A DNA stretch of 64,000 bases from Bimastos eiseni (GCA_959347315.1 OY365814.1:32412387-32476386), one strand, 5' to 3'; shown: positions 47,954 through 58,292, counted from the stretch's first letter. The notes: a model not told the origin generated them from the sequence alone. Numbers and translations are program-made.

Positions 47954-48069
47954 CAATTACACATGGACACACAATATTATATATATTTATAGTACACACA
48001 TATATATATATTATGGAAGTCTTACCTATATAAATATATATATATATAAACACACATAACAACATATTT

Positions 48070-48152
<83 letters not shown>

Positions 48153-51100
48153 AAGACTTCCATAATGTTGTGTGAGTATTCGAATTTTTATGAATGAGGT
48201 CTGCTGTTACTACTCTGGATTCTCTGTTCATCCAATCCGATCATTCCGATGACTCGACCGCCCTCTCACTCCCCTCCCTCTGCCTCCCTCTCACTTCCCT
48301 CCCTCTGCCTCCCTCTCACTTCCCTCCCTCTGCCTCCCTCTCACTTCCCTCCCTCTGCCTCCCTCTCACCAACCACATCGCCCTTGACAGGTCCTTAGAC
48401 CCGGTGTGTACAGATATCAATTAACAACATTGAAACCTAATACGTTAAAAAACACGTCCGTGTGATTCAAAGAGCCATTTACATGGACTAAAAGAAGATC
48501 TGTAGTAATTGTAATTGAATCATTGTAATGCAACAATTATATAGCGCCACTTGTTGTAATCAGAGGCACATACGACTCAATACATAGCTAAACGGAGAAC
48601 AGAGAACAGAAAGGTCTTCCAGGTGCCTCGGAAGGCAGCAAAGAGAAGAGAGAGCAGCTCTTCCCAAAGTGGAAGGGGCGCTGTTCCAACTGATTGGACC
48701 CCAATAGCGAAGTTGGTGTATTAATCATAATTACACAAACCTGTATCAAATAATATAACAAACTGGGATGATAACTTTTTTACAAATTTCTGAAGGTCAC
48801 ATCCGACCTCTGGCAAACCGGAAAGGGGGTCACGACCCACGGGTTGAAATCCGCTGGACCACCCCCTACAATGGATGTCAGGTGTCGTATGACAAAAATT
48901 AACGCAACATGAGGAGTTATATAAAAATATATCCGTGTGACTCTGAACGATATTTACTACCAGTGAGAGAGCGGCAGGAGTGTTGTAAGGACATAATGCT
49001 GTTGTCGCTGAATGCCGATTGTTGATTGGTACTCGTTGGTACCATAGGGTACTGACAGTACTCCGGTGGAGTCAAATAGGGCGCAGGGATCCATCACATC
49101 CCCCCCAGCCTGGAGGAGACGCGGAGGAAATGCGAGATGAAATCGTCCAAGGAGAAACGCTCCCGTCGGAGGGATAACTTGAGACGCCTGCGTTCAATAA
49201 TATTAGTCAATCCTGTCTTTGTCTCCCTTCCCACATCTCTTTGTCTGTTTGTCGCCCTCCCCATGTCCTTCTCTGTCTGTCCATATCTGCCTGTGAATCT
49301 CTGTGTGGCTGCCTGCCTCTGACTGTGGCAGTTCAACTCTGTTTGTCTGCTCTCTCCATTCGCAAACTGTCTGTTTGCCCCCATGTGAGAGTGTCTGTCA
49401 GTCTGTGTGTGCCTGTGCGTACCTGTCTGTCTGTCTGTCTGTCTGTCAAAGATTGTGTGACAAGAAACATGAATTGCCGAGCTGCTGGCAAACAAGGAAA
49501 ACATTAAACTCACGATCATACCTAACAGTTACGGTGGTGGCTGATGTTATCGGTCATGGCTCGTAATAGCACAAAGTAATGTAATGTAATCAAGCATTTA
49601 TATAGCGCCGCTCAGGTCAGCAGCGCTCTCAACGGGCATCTGTGCGTTGGAACAGAAAAGTCTCCGAAACTGGCACGGTGAGAGGGTCAGTAACTATAGG
49701 CGCAAGCAGGGACTGTGGAAGACAGTTCAACGCTGAAGGACCAACATAGGCAAAGCTCCCTAGTTGCTTGGCCACATTAGTTTTCGATGAGCTATGAGAC
49801 ACGGACTGAGTAGGGTGTCCGAAAATGGAGGACAGTACAATCCTGAGCTGGGCTTAAAGATGGGAAGGAGTCATAGAGAAACACATGCTCCGAGTTAGAC
49901 AGGTACAGTAAAAACAGAATATATTAATTCAGTCACATCGGCAGTTCTGTAATCTAAGTACGCACACACAGAGACGCCCGCCTGGGCCGGGATATAGGGG
50001 TGGGGTCCGAAAAAGAGGAAGGGTGGGGCAATAGGGAGGGTTCGGCGGATCACAGGGATGGGGTCAAAAATGCGTAGAGGTAACTGGCTGGGCTCAGAAC
50101 GCTTCATTTAGCAACCATCGGCGCACGCATAATTAAACAATATAATCAGCCGTAGTAGACTCTGTTCTAAGCCCTACGTAATTATTACCAACCCAACCGC
50201 CAGAAAATAATAATAAGACTATTGGTCACACGATGTTGATCAGAATGACGCATTCATCTGGGCCAAATGACGACACTATTGGCACAAACGTGTAGACATT
50301 TTGGCATAACACGAAGCATACGTTACAGGATCTAAATGATGGAATTCTCCGCACGCTGATTATATCAACTAAGTCAGACATATCATATCAATGACAATCA
50401 GAACGAACAGAGCATCCCCATACACTGGCCCTGATCGAGGCAGCCATGGTATGAAGTGTGGGCGGCTTCGTTTTCTTAGCCTCGGCATACGTGAGCGCGG
50501 GTGGCCAGCCCTCTCCCTCCCCATGTACTCTTCCCACCGACGATGTACGGTCGGGGTATTCGTCATGACCGAGTTGGGCAGAGGTGCAGATTGAGGAGGA
50601 ATTTGATTGGTGATTCATTTGCTGCTCCACTCCTACCCATAACCAACTCGGCCATAATAACAGAGGTTGAGACTTGGGGGGGGGGGGCAGGAGGGGACGG
50701 TCCCCTAAAAATGTCAGATGGAGGGGACGGAGCTACTTACATGCCCCTCTAATATGCCATTAATATTCATATATATTCTACATTTTTCCACTGTTCATCA
50801 CTTTTTTGCTGCATCAATGTTTGGGAATTGAAATTTACTTCAGACCTTACCCATAAACCCATGACCAAGTATCCACCTATGCATAATGAGTACACCGACC
50901 GTACACTGTCGGTGGGAAAAGGAGACAGCTAGGGAGATCTGGAACTCCCCGTTTTTCAGGCATTCTCGTCTTCTGCCTACTGTCTGTTATCTTTATGGCA
51001 ACCGGAGTCCCATCTTTCTACGACATCTCTGTACAACCCCTCTGATGCGACGCAGCGCCTGTGAATAAGCATGTGCCCTGCTCTCAGCTCTTAAGTAGCA

Positions 51101-54100
51101 CTTAGAAATCTCGACTAGATTACTATATATCGGAGATGCCTGCAGCGCACTTAGAGATAAAGAAGCAAGTGGATATTTCGTTGGATGAAAGAATGGCTCT
51201 TGGACGCGCAGGAGGGAGGGACTTGGAACAGCCCTAGGGGAGGATATTGGAACTGATGCAGCCCAGCAGCAGCAGGATTTTCCCATTGCAACCCAAATCC
51301 GTGCCCAAATTTACTCAGTTTTTTTCTTCTTCAGTCACCTCAAATATTTATTAAAATTGATTTAAATGCATGTTCAGACAACTCGACGACTATATGTTGT
51401 CATCTAAAATGAAAGCCAGTTAAGTGTTTGCTATGATTTGTTCCTCGATTCACTTTGAATATTAATGGCTGATAATGAATTACTCTTTTTTTCATAATGC
51501 ATGGATTTTTTGGAGATAGTTGCAAAAAAATGTACATGATTCCATACATGCTTATTCACACTTTGTGCGCAGGTCCGAGATGAATCCGGCTGTTAATAGG
51601 AGACTCGACGATAGTGAAATTAAGATCATATCTTAAAGTCTATGGTGACAAGTTCCCATAATATCTAAGAAGAGTCCCTTGTCTAAAGATATATAAGGAG
51701 ATGTATCAGCCAAAGAAGCAAAGTTTCTGGATTAAACCAGCCGAAGATAAGCTATTAATAGGAGACTCCATATACGTAGTTTCATAAAAACATTGGTTGG
51801 CTCCACAGCCGGTGAGCGCGCACATGCGCACAGCTTGGACTTAGAGGGAACATTACCAGTCAGCTGAACTAATTATTATTCATTGTGGAGGCGTTTCCCT
51901 TTGTTAACTGAATGGTCACGCTTCAGGTTTAATTACTTCCGTACTTGTCTCAATGTGCCTTTGTTGTCTTCCGTGAACAATAAAGAACTGATTGATTGTT
52001 ATTTATGCATGGTAACAATGACAATTCGCGCCACACTCCTCCTTTATCCATCCTTGAGACTTGCACTGCTGAGAGAGTGGCAGCATTGGTTGTGAGGCCA
52101 AAGTTTAACGACATACTATAGAACTAAACGTGGACATAAATATTATATGTAACAATTCTCACATTTCACATAATGTAACATAATTCCATCTATAGATTGC
52201 AGTGGACCAAGAATTCAATTACATCTTAGAGACCATCCATATATTACGTACGCAAAAAAATGCTATATAAAATTTATTAAGCATGAACATATATGTTTTG
52301 GTTTACAGTTCTGAGTCTCATATTCTGTATGGTGGACGTCATAATTAGACAGTTATATTTGCGTACGTACATATTTCAGGACCCCCTCCCCCACACCACA
52401 CGCACCCGTCCCGTACGCAAAATCGCCAAAATTAGAAACCATCCCTCCCCTCGCTGCGAACGTAGTATGTGGACGACCCCTTATACAAAATACTTTCAAA
52501 TGCAACTTATACAAATTATATCAAGTACACAGCTATAAAACGTTATTTGAAAAGCGTTTTGAATGTGTATAATGACAGTATTGTATTGACAAGAGTTAGC
52601 GACATCTTTTGACGGGGTTGATCTTAACAAACATTTTACTTTATTTACTTCCGCTGCGTATGAATCTGCATTTATATAGCGCCTCTCCAAGCCTATAAAA
52701 ACTGCAATTGTATATCACGTATTTGAGTTCAATTTGAAATTTCCATCCAAAACCCTAGTTATTGAATGAATTGTCCATATCATATTCAAAACCGGTTATT
52801 AAAAAGTATATTTAAAAAGCATTTTTAAGGTGTCTAACGAAAGTTTTCGATTGCTCAGTGTTAGCGACATCTTTAGACGGAATTGACGAGGTTGAGCTCA
52901 ACAACATTCGATTTTTTTACTATTGCTGTGTATGAATCTGTGCATTTATATAGCGCATTTCTAAGCCCCCAAAACAGTAATGGTATCTCATAGTGAACTT
53001 CATTTTGAAATCCTCATTCCTCTTATATCCGCATCGAATCCAAAATCATTCCTATGAATCTAGCTATTGCGTAGCAGCGAGCCACGTAAATTGTGTGGCC
53101 GATGGCCAGCTAGAACAGCAAAATAAGCGGGAAACTGGGGCGTGAAAGCATCATATATTTAGACTCGTGTAAAAATTAAAGCATATTATTATGTAAATGT
53201 GAAAATGAATTAGACATTCTATCCTAGATTTCAATACAATGTCTTGATCGCTTTAGGTCTCTTCTCTTTGTGAGCTCACCGCTCATGAATATTCACGATA
53301 CTGACATCACTGATCTATAAGCCTTCATGTTGGGGTTCACAGCTCATAAATATTCATGTATAATGACATCACTGACCACGTGTCGTCTACAAATAGCTGA
53401 TTGCACTGAAAATCCAGTAATAAGCCCGTCTGTTGTCCAATGAGAAGAAGGCGTCAAAGGCTAGCACAGTCTGTACTCCCGTAGTACAGTCCCAAGCCTG
53501 GAGAACTGAGGAGGGCGACGCCGATCATGTTTGCAATGACACAACCTTGTAATACACTAACCACAACTTAGACCGGTCTGAAGTTCCACAGCTTGATGAC
53601 ACGCACACGATGCCTGGCTGCAGGCCACAGTGACAGGAACGCAGAGTTCACAGTAACTTTAGTGTTTCTGTCGTCAGACATCAGTTTAAGTAACGAGTGC
53701 AAGGGCTGTACATTTATAGCCGTATCTGTCAACATTAAGCCTGATACCGTCAAGGCCACTAACACTCAGACCCCGTTTAACAGTGCGCTCTGGAGAGGAG
53801 GATTTATGGTAAGGGTGGCCGGCGCGATAGTCTATGGGTTACAATTGGGGAGGGTCGAGTTCCACAGGAGAGCGAGATATATTTCGAGGTCCTATCATCC
53901 TACAGGGAAGCTGACTATAAAATGAAGCGAAACAAAGATTGGTGGCAATATAGATGAGGTAAAAAAAATACCCGATGTTAGGAAAATGAAGTCGGGCAGA
54001 AAAAGAGGATGTGTCCGTTGTTCTGGCCTGAAAGGTAACCATGGGAACGAAGTTTTAGCGACTTCTCTTTTTCGGCTACGGCATATGATGGCAGATGGCA

Positions 54101-56419
54101 GGCCTGTCTATGGTTGTAACGTGAGTTAGAATGAATGATGATGATGATGATGATTGCTCTGCTCGAATTTGGCTTTACGCCACCCGAGGATGAGATGAGT
54201 GAGGTGGTTTCCCGTTGCCTTCCTCACAGACAATTATGGGCGAGCATCTGGCTCAAGGTTGCTACGAGGCGACTTGGGGTGGGTTCGAACCTGCTACCCT
54301 TCGGTCGCAAGGCACAGAAGATACCGCTACGCCACCGCGTCCCATTAGAATAAACATCAAACCGAAATTCGATTAACTGCAAGCGTTGTGTATGTCGAGC
54401 GGCGAATAACGAGATAAAAGTATCAGAGACCGATGATGCAAGAAAGGATGCCGAAGAGAACAAAGAAAGCACCGACATTGAAAGCGGTTGGACACGCTGC
54501 TCAAAGGACCAGCTGTTTGTGGCGCCGACAAACGATACCACCCACATAGGCGACCAAAGGGATTGATGACGGTTAGTACTTGCTACCATGCAAGGTCGCT
54601 TTGCAAAACTATTTCAAGGACGAGACCGGCCAAGATGCGTGGATCTTCTCAAATGCACGGGCATCATATTTGCACGCACGTGGGCATGTAGGAATGTAGG
54701 ATAAATCTATGTATGAACGTATATATATATATATGTAAGAGTGTATGTTTGTATGTAGGTATATGTAAGAATGCTTGCATGTGTTTGTTTATGAATGTAC
54801 GAATGAATGTATGAATGCATGTATTTATGTATGCACCGATGTACGCTGGGTCGTACGTACGCATACCATCGTGCAAGGTTCTGTGGTACTCAGGCATGAG
54901 CATGCAATTTCACTCTTAAACGGTTGAGAAGAATTTGACGAAGGCCCCTTTACTCTCCCTGCAAGTCAGTTTTATTTAAGCAAAAACAAGAACAATGAAC
55001 TACACCAATTAGACAACACGAGTAATGCTCAAACAACTGGCTGCGGCTCCAACAGAGCATTAGGTACACATAGGCCACTGTCGGTCGAAAGCGGCCATAC
55101 AAATCACTAGCATATCCTGTAACTGGTCTTCCCCTCCCCACCGCGGCCTCTGTAGCCTGGCCCTAATTATAAGACGCCTGTTTGCAATTGCGTGTGGCTC
55201 TGTTGGGCTAACAGAGGCGTGTTTGGCCATACGAGAGATAGAGAGAGAGAGAGAGAGTCCGGTTCGGCTTCTAGGCCAAATGTAACAGACAAAGAATTGA
55301 GTTGGAAGGCTGGTCAGATTTTCAACTGCTGAGAAGCGTTTAAATATCCACAAGTTTACATCCGTACTTCTAATAGCATTATACACTCCACGTTATACAG
55401 TTATTACATTACACCTTACAGCATTACACCTTACAGTTGTTGTGTTATGCTTTACACTAATTGCAGTATTATGCTTTACATCCTACAGTTCTTATGCCAT
55501 GCTTTACACTTCTTACAGCACTACAACATTACGAGTTACATCTTACAACCATTACAATATACTTTACCACATTACATCTTACAGTTATTATGTTACACTT
55601 TACACTTCTGACACTCTACATCTTACAATCCTTATCTCATGCTTTATACATCTTACAGCACTACACTCTAGGGATGAACTGAGTTTGAATTTCTTGCCAA
55701 GTTCGCATACCGAGTATTATGAGTTAAATTTTGCCCATTCCAGGTCCGAGATTTTTAGTTTGGCAGTTTGCACAACTTTTATGAATTTTTTTACTTTTGT
55801 TTACACTAAAAAGTAGTAACTAATAAGTACTAATAGCAGCAGAGTATTTGTTTTATTATTTAGCTTGATTGTTGCTTTATAAATAAAAGTTACAGTATTT
55901 GTGTTCTTCGTTTGCTCAATTATCGTTTTGCATTTTAAATTAAAAAATCCAATTTTCAAAGTTTTCCACACAAAAATCAGCGAGATTAAAATTAGGACCC
56001 ATTGTTTGTCCGAGTTTATGCCAAGTACCACGAAACTCAGGTCGAGCCAAGTTCCGAGCCGAATTTCGGTTCATCCCTATTGTATTTATAATGAATGAAT
56101 AAGGAATTAGTGACATAAAGCAAGGCGATGAAAGCAATCAGGTTTCCTTACCAACGACCATTAGCGTGAACTCGAAACCGCGTTTCACCGACTTCCTGTA
56201 GACCTGGTTTGGGAGGCTGGCGAACCCTACGTATCCCTCTGCATCTTTTGACGTGTGTATGACCTTTCCGGGTACGGGCGGAGGCGGGCCGGACTGGAGC
56301 GCCAGGGATCGGTCGTTCTCCTTGTCCAGGTCCCTCTCACGCAGGTACGATGACTCCGGCTGTTTAGCTATTTCACTCTTCATGAAGGAGTCCTTCACCG
56401 CTCTTCGTCCGATGCCGGC
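40561..56419 (-). CDS. SEPTIN7: septin, SEPTIN7 group (11 coding exons; 5' end missing)
   Basis: Eleven exons with compatible phases and GT/AG borders give 451 residues. Septins are GTP-binding proteins that assemble into filaments at the cell cortex and cleavage furrow. In order: a Pro-rich N-terminus (SGPPPPVPG), the polybasic region YRKSVKRG, the G1 loop GESGLGKS split by intron 1, the G3 motif DTPGFG (exon 3), the G4 motif AKAD (exon 5), the septin-unique region around YPWGVVEVEN and [17 protein letters not shown] (exons 7-9), and a charged coiled coil from [13 protein letters not shown] on (exons 10-11). [20 protein letters not shown] and the coiled coil match SEPTIN7 rather than the SEPTIN2, 3 or 6 groups. 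Human SEPTIN7 is about 437 residues. The first exon seen begins after an acceptor, so the true start lies upstream of 56419 or outside the window. Intron 1 is 8.8 kb. Confidence 0.95.
41117..41252 (-). CDS. SEPTIN7: septin exon 10 (coiled coil)
   Basis: Acceptor TTTGCATAG|GAGTCCGC, donor GCCGAC|GTAGGCAG. Encodes [20 protein letters not shown] through KLKDSEAD, the start of the C-terminal coiled coil. Confidence 0.92.
41255..41362. repeat. ATGACCACA minisatellite in septin intron
   Basis: Units of AAAATGACCACACATG, ~18-20 bp, repeat about five times directly next to the exon 10 acceptor. Confidence 0.8.
41530..41700. repeat. 12-bp AT-rich tandem repeat
   Basis: AATAATAGTTAT units, about eight copies at 41585-41665, within AAT-rich sequence next to exon 9. 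Confidence 0.85.
41712..41828 (-). CDS. SEPTIN7: septin exon 9
   Basis: Acceptor GGCGATTAG|GATGCATATG, donor TCTAACAA|GTCAGTAC. Encodes [18 protein letters not shown] through NRPGSN. Met replaces the usual Thr before HMQDLK. Confidence 0.94.
41830..42506. other. septin intron 8, AT-rich
   Basis: AAT/ATA-rich throughout. CATTTATATAGCACCTC at 41857-41873 is the complement of a LINE 3' end. Confidence 0.6.
42507..42558 (-). CDS. SEPTIN7: septin exon 8 (52 bp)
   Basis: A short exon, easily missed: acceptor GTTTTCCAG|TTGAGAATC, donor GTTAG|GTGAGATC. Encodes [17 protein letters not shown] and two bases of Arg, exactly filling the gap between exons 7 and 9. Family members usually have C where this has N in EHNDF. 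Confidence 0.93.
42559..43358. other. septin intron 7, no feature
   Basis: Nothing beyond short AAT runs near 43025-43045 and 43230-43305. Confidence 0.5.
43359..43455 (-). CDS. SEPTIN7: septin exon 7
   Basis: Acceptor TCGTTTTAG|GACAGGG, donor GTCGAAG|GTCAGTGA. Encodes [14 protein letters not shown] through [11 protein letters not shown] plus one base. Confidence 0.94.
43456..43764. other. septin intron 6, first part
   Basis: I see nothing recognisable. Confidence 0.45.
43765..43876 (+). repeat. family A repeat in septin intron
   Basis: Near-consensus copy, antisense to the gene: CCGCTGTTTGTACCCTGACA, CCAGTCCCAAGCCTGG, GGAGGGCGACGGTAATGG and CACTGTGTTGTTAAACTGC. Confidence 0.9.
43877..44296. 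other. septin intron 6, remainder
   Basis: GGGGAGCTATATAAATCC at 44176-44193 looks like a LINE 3' end on plus; upstream sequence is too decayed to translate. Confidence 0.4.
44297..44389 (-). CDS. SEPTIN7: septin exon 6
   Basis: Acceptor CCTTCGCAG|GTACTGAAC, donor CTCAAG|GTTGGATT. Encodes 31 codons, [16 protein letters not shown] through ENKMMKKLK. The donor is non-typical at positions +3 to +6 but the phase fits both neighbours. Confidence 0.92.
44390..44970. other. septin intron 5
   Basis: TTATTATTATTG-rich stretch at 44730-44820. Nothing else recognised. Confidence 0.5.
44971..45088 (-). CDS. SEPTIN7: septin exon 5 (G4, AKAD)
   Basis: Acceptor GCATTTTAG|TTTGAAGCC, donor AAGACG|GTGGCTATT. 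Encodes [20 protein letters not shown], then [19 protein letters not shown]. The donor has GTGGCT, a weak match to consensus. Confidence 0.93.
45225..45470 (+). mobile_element. SINE-like element F, copy 2
   Basis: GAGTTCGATATCCC near 45287-45300 resembles a pol III B box (GGTTCGANTCC) and GGATAAAACACTGGGGTGCA upstream resembles tRNA sequence. The 3' body (GCCGACGGCTAAATTCGACT, CCTGTAATAACTTT, ACTGGGTTTGTCAG) matches the copy at 19840-20040, and the tail is ATTATTATTAT. It is antisense to the septin gene, in intron 4. Confidence 0.6.
45575..45735. repeat. ~22-bp minisatellite beside exon 4
   Basis: About seven units of TTAACAATATCAATATTCAT plus two bases, ending ~10 bp from the exon 4 donor. 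Confidence 0.9.
45747..45881 (-). CDS. SEPTIN7: septin exon 4
   Basis: Acceptor GTTTGTCAG|CTGGGATCC, donor CATGG|GTATCTAC. Encodes [20 protein letters not shown] through [11 protein letters not shown] and two bases of a Gly codon. Confidence 0.95.
45990..46247 (-). mobile_element. family G element, copy 1
   Basis: Bounded by GGATGAACCGAAACTCGG and CACTCGGTTCGTCC, which are inverted. The inside, in reverse, shares GATTTTTAGTCTGGCAGTTT, GCAAA and GGACCCATTGTTTGTCCGAG with 55670-56078. Non-coding; superfamily unknown. Confidence 0.65.
46456..46556 (-). CDS. SEPTIN7: septin exon 3 (G3, DTPGFG)
   Basis: Acceptor AATTTAG|GTGGAATC, donor AACTG|GTAAGTCC. Encodes [20 protein letters not shown], then [13 protein letters not shown], plus two bases of a Cys codon. 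Confidence 0.95.
46557..47275. other. septin intron 2
   Basis: ACTCAATAGTCTATG-like units near 46610-46670 and an ACAC/CGCACG-rich patch at 46845-46940. No other feature. Confidence 0.5.
47276..47382 (-). CDS. SEPTIN7: septin exon 2 (P-loop)
   Basis: Acceptor ATAAAATCAG|GTGAGTCTGG, donor GTTCAG|GTGGGTG. Encodes [19 protein letters not shown] and on to KKTVQ, 35 codons after the split Gly. Confidence 0.95.
47430..47725. repeat. ATT/ATC-rich microsatellite, septin intron 1
   Basis: TTATTATTATTA and CATCATCATCATC runs; GTGCCGCTATATAACTC at 47740-47756 is a LINE 3'-end trace on plus. Confidence 0.85.
47905..48166. repeat. (AT)n and (GT)n microsatellite with inverted flanks
   Basis: An AT-rich run, then a GT run at 48079-48146. 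ATTATGGAAGTCTTAC at 48010-48025 and GTAAGACTTCCATAAT at 48151-48166 are exact reverse complements bracketing the GT tract. Confidence 0.9.
48264..48370. repeat. 25-bp pyrimidine minisatellite
   Basis: Four nearly identical units of CTCACTTCCCTCCCTCTGCC plus five bases. Confidence 0.95.
48520..48725 (-). pseudogene. LINE 3'-end fragment (B6)
   Basis: Minus translation reads [19 protein letters not shown] near 48655-48715, then the 3' end AGTGGCGCTATATAATTG with an ACATTACAATGATTC tail. Same strand as the septin gene, in intron 1. Confidence 0.75.
49205..49450. repeat. degenerate (CTGT)n tract
   Basis: CTGTCTGTCTG purest at 49422-49446. Confidence 0.85.
49570..49845 (-). pseudogene. LINE 3'-end fragment (B7)
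   Basis: Minus translation reads [18 protein letters not shown] near 49725-49775, then ETFLFQ near 49645, then the 3' end GAGCGGCGCTATATAAATGC with an ATTACATTACATTAC tail. Confidence 0.78.
49846..52027. other. septin intron 1, mostly unique
   Basis: A G13 run at 50679-50691, and GATCTTAAG/ATCTTAAAG-like pieces near 51620-51640. No gene recognised; the short frames at 50369-51286 carry no domain. Confidence 0.45.
52028..52098 (-). repeat. family A repeat, diverged
   Basis: ACTCCTCCTTTATCCATCC, TTGAGACTTGCACTGCTGAG and GGCAGCATTGG. Confidence 0.55.
52228..52482. mobile_element. MITE-like element with TACGTACGC ends
   Basis: AGACCATCCATATATTACGT then ACGC at the left is mirrored by GCGTACGTACATATTTCAGG then ACCCC at 52362-52386, and again by GCGAACGTAGTATGTGGACG then ACCCC at 52457-52480. 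Ends of the type GGGGTCGTCCATA.ATTACG are familiar from small invertebrate DNA transposons. No coding content. Confidence 0.55.
52540..52985. repeat. ~260-bp direct repeat with LINE 3' ends
   Basis: GTTAGCGACATCTTTTGACG at 52595 and GTTAGCGACATCTTTAGACG at 52860 begin matching ~110-bp blocks that both finish at GCATTTATATAGCGC (52669 and 52942), the complement of LINE 3' ends. Confidence 0.75.
53280..53385. repeat. ~60-bp tandem duplication
   Basis: GCTCATGAATATTCACG and GCTCATAAATATTCATG, each followed by TGACATCACTGA, 60 bp apart. Confidence 0.75.
53465..53565 (+). repeat. family A repeat
   Basis: ACAGTCCCAAGCCTGGAGAA, GAGGAGGGCGACGCCGATCA and GACACAACCTTGTAATAC. Confidence 0.75.
54133..54344 (-). 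mobile_element. tRNA-derived SINE with target duplication
   Basis: On the minus strand, TGGCGTAGCGG (54324-54334) is a perfect A box and GGTTCGAACCC (54281-54291) a strong B box, correctly spaced. A body with GGAAGGCAACGGGAAACCAC follows, and the 3' end is ATCATCATCATCATC. TTAGAAT at 54126-54132 and 54345-54351 is an exact 7-bp target duplication. The open frames over it are not genes. It lies in septin intron 1, same strand. Confidence 0.88.
54345..54719. other. septin intron 1, nothing recognised
   Basis: Unique-looking sequence without a supportable feature. Confidence 0.45.
54720..54840. repeat. degenerate (TATG)n tract
   Basis: GTATGT and GAATGTA units with an AT run at 54721-54734. 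Confidence 0.85.
55230..55258. repeat. (AG)n microsatellite
   Basis: AGAGAGAGAG run. Confidence 0.9.
55360..55669. repeat. degenerate TTACA minisatellite
   Basis: Units such as CATTACACCTTACAG and ACATCTTACAGTTATTATG repeat irregularly at ~15-25 bp. Confidence 0.75.
55670..56078 (+). mobile_element. family G element, copy 2
   Basis: The start AGGGATGAACTGAGT and end AATTTCGGTTCATCCCT are inverted. The interior shares GATTTTTAGTTTGGCAGTTT and GGACCCATTGTTTGTCCGAG with the copy at 45990-46247, in the opposite orientation. It ends ~70 bp from septin exon 1. Confidence 0.65.
56152..56419 (-). CDS. SEPTIN7: septin exon 1 seen (N-terminus, polybasic region)
   Basis: Acceptor TGCTGTTCAG|GCCGGCATC, donor GTCGTTG|GTAAGGAA. 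Encodes 89 residues plus one base, ending FEFTLMVVG. An internal ATG at 56381-56383 (MKSEIAKQ) could serve as a start if this were a first coding exon, but the upstream acceptor argues for at least one more exon. Confidence 0.88.
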
Positions 56420-57413
56420 CTGAACAGCAACAGGAAAAGAGCGATCAGCTTTTCCGTTTATTTATTTGATTTATTAATTAAATTTGGAATGCGCGCGAGG
56501 TTACAACGAAATGCGAATCTAAGGTTTAACTTTAATAGCAGACCACTGGGGCCAGAGGCAATATCTTCCAGCAAGTGGCAGGCAAGGTGTCAAATGCGCA
56601 TGAAGAGAATGGGTAGGAATCTCAGAGGAGTCACACAAAGAGTTGAATTGGGCTTTGAAAACGTGATTCCGGTATGCATTATCAATTATACAAACATAAC
56701 AGAAAACTCATAAAGCATTAAAAATGACAAATTAGACCTTTCGGTTTCAATTGTGTTGCCTTTAGACAAGGAACAAGGCTCTACGGGCCAGAAATATATC
56801 GTCCATAGGGGGGTTAGAAATGGCGGTTCGGCTCTATGACACTTCTGGTTTGAAGCAGATAATGCAGCATAGACTTGTAAAGTATAAAGCATAGTTTGGT
56901 TAAGTATATACTTTAACATTTATAGCTTGAAATGTCAGGTATTTTTTTAAACTCTGGAATGAACTGTTATTGTTAACTTTAAATATAATTGTCAAAATAT
57001 TACAGTACACGCCTCAGACAAGCCTGTTGCACACTCTACAATACAAACTGAACACCTTCTGTCAATAAGAACACTACTTTTAGTTTATATATATTTATTA
57101 TAAAAAAACTTTAAAAAAATGAAAAAGGTCAGTGGTCACATAAGAATATGTACTAAAAAAAATGAGCCAGACAAAGTCATTCAACTCAAATGGTTTGGAC
57201 ATGTACATAAATTTATTAAATAAAATAAATAGATAAATTAGATAAATTAAGATGGCCATTGAGTTAGCTGACAAAGACTGGAAAATGAACTCACCATTTG
57301 TGATGACGCTGTAGTTTTCCACGCAACATACAAGAAATGAAAACACAAAAAACAGTTGGTCACAGATCGAACGAAACAAACATTACGCATTGTGTAACAA
57401 TGACGACAGCGAA
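56420..57413. other. AT-rich, upstream of septin exon 1 seen
   Basis: Expected to be septin intron or 5' flank. I could not find the next upstream exon. No other feature recognised. Confidence 0.45.
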
Positions 57414-57512
57414 AATCATGATGATAATGATGATGATAATGATAACAATGTCATAATGATGATGATAACAATGATGATGATGATGAGGACAATGATGATG
57501 ATGATGAGGGCA

Positions 57513-57546
<34 letters not shown>

Positions 57547-57632
57547 GGGCAATGATGATGATGATGATGAGGGCAATGATGATGATGATAACAATGATGA
57601 TGATGATAACAATGATGATGATGATGAGGGCA

Positions 57633-57666
<34 letters not shown>

Positions 57667-57785
57667 GGGCAATGATGATGATGATGATGAGGGCAATGAT
57701 GATGAGGGCAATGATGATGATGATGATGAGGGCAATGATGATGATGATGATGAGGGCAATGATGATGATGATGATGATGAGGGCA

Positions 57786-57822
<37 letters not shown>

Positions 57823-57851
57823 GGGCAATGATGATGATGATGATGAGGGCA

Positions 57852-57888
<37 letters not shown>

Positions 57889-57893
57889 GGGCA

Positions 57894-57966
<73 letters not shown>

Positions 57967-58058
57967 GGGCAATGATGATGATGATGATGAGGGCAATGAT
58001 GATGAGGGCAATGATGATGATGATGATGAGGGCAATGATGATGATGATGATGAGGGCA

Positions 58059-58122
<64 letters not shown>

Positions 58123-58127
58123 GGGCA

Positions 58128-58188
<61 letters not shown>

Positions 58189-58292
58189 GGGCAATGATGA
58201 TGATGATGATGAGGGCAATGATGATGATGATGATGAGGGCAATGATGATGATGATGATGAGGGCAATGATGATGATGATGATGATGAGGGCA

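Noticed and set aside
50369..51286. Several overlapping frames of 60-97 codons inside septin intron 1
   Set aside because: They conflict across strands, carry no motif, and are expected by chance in a less AT-rich patch.
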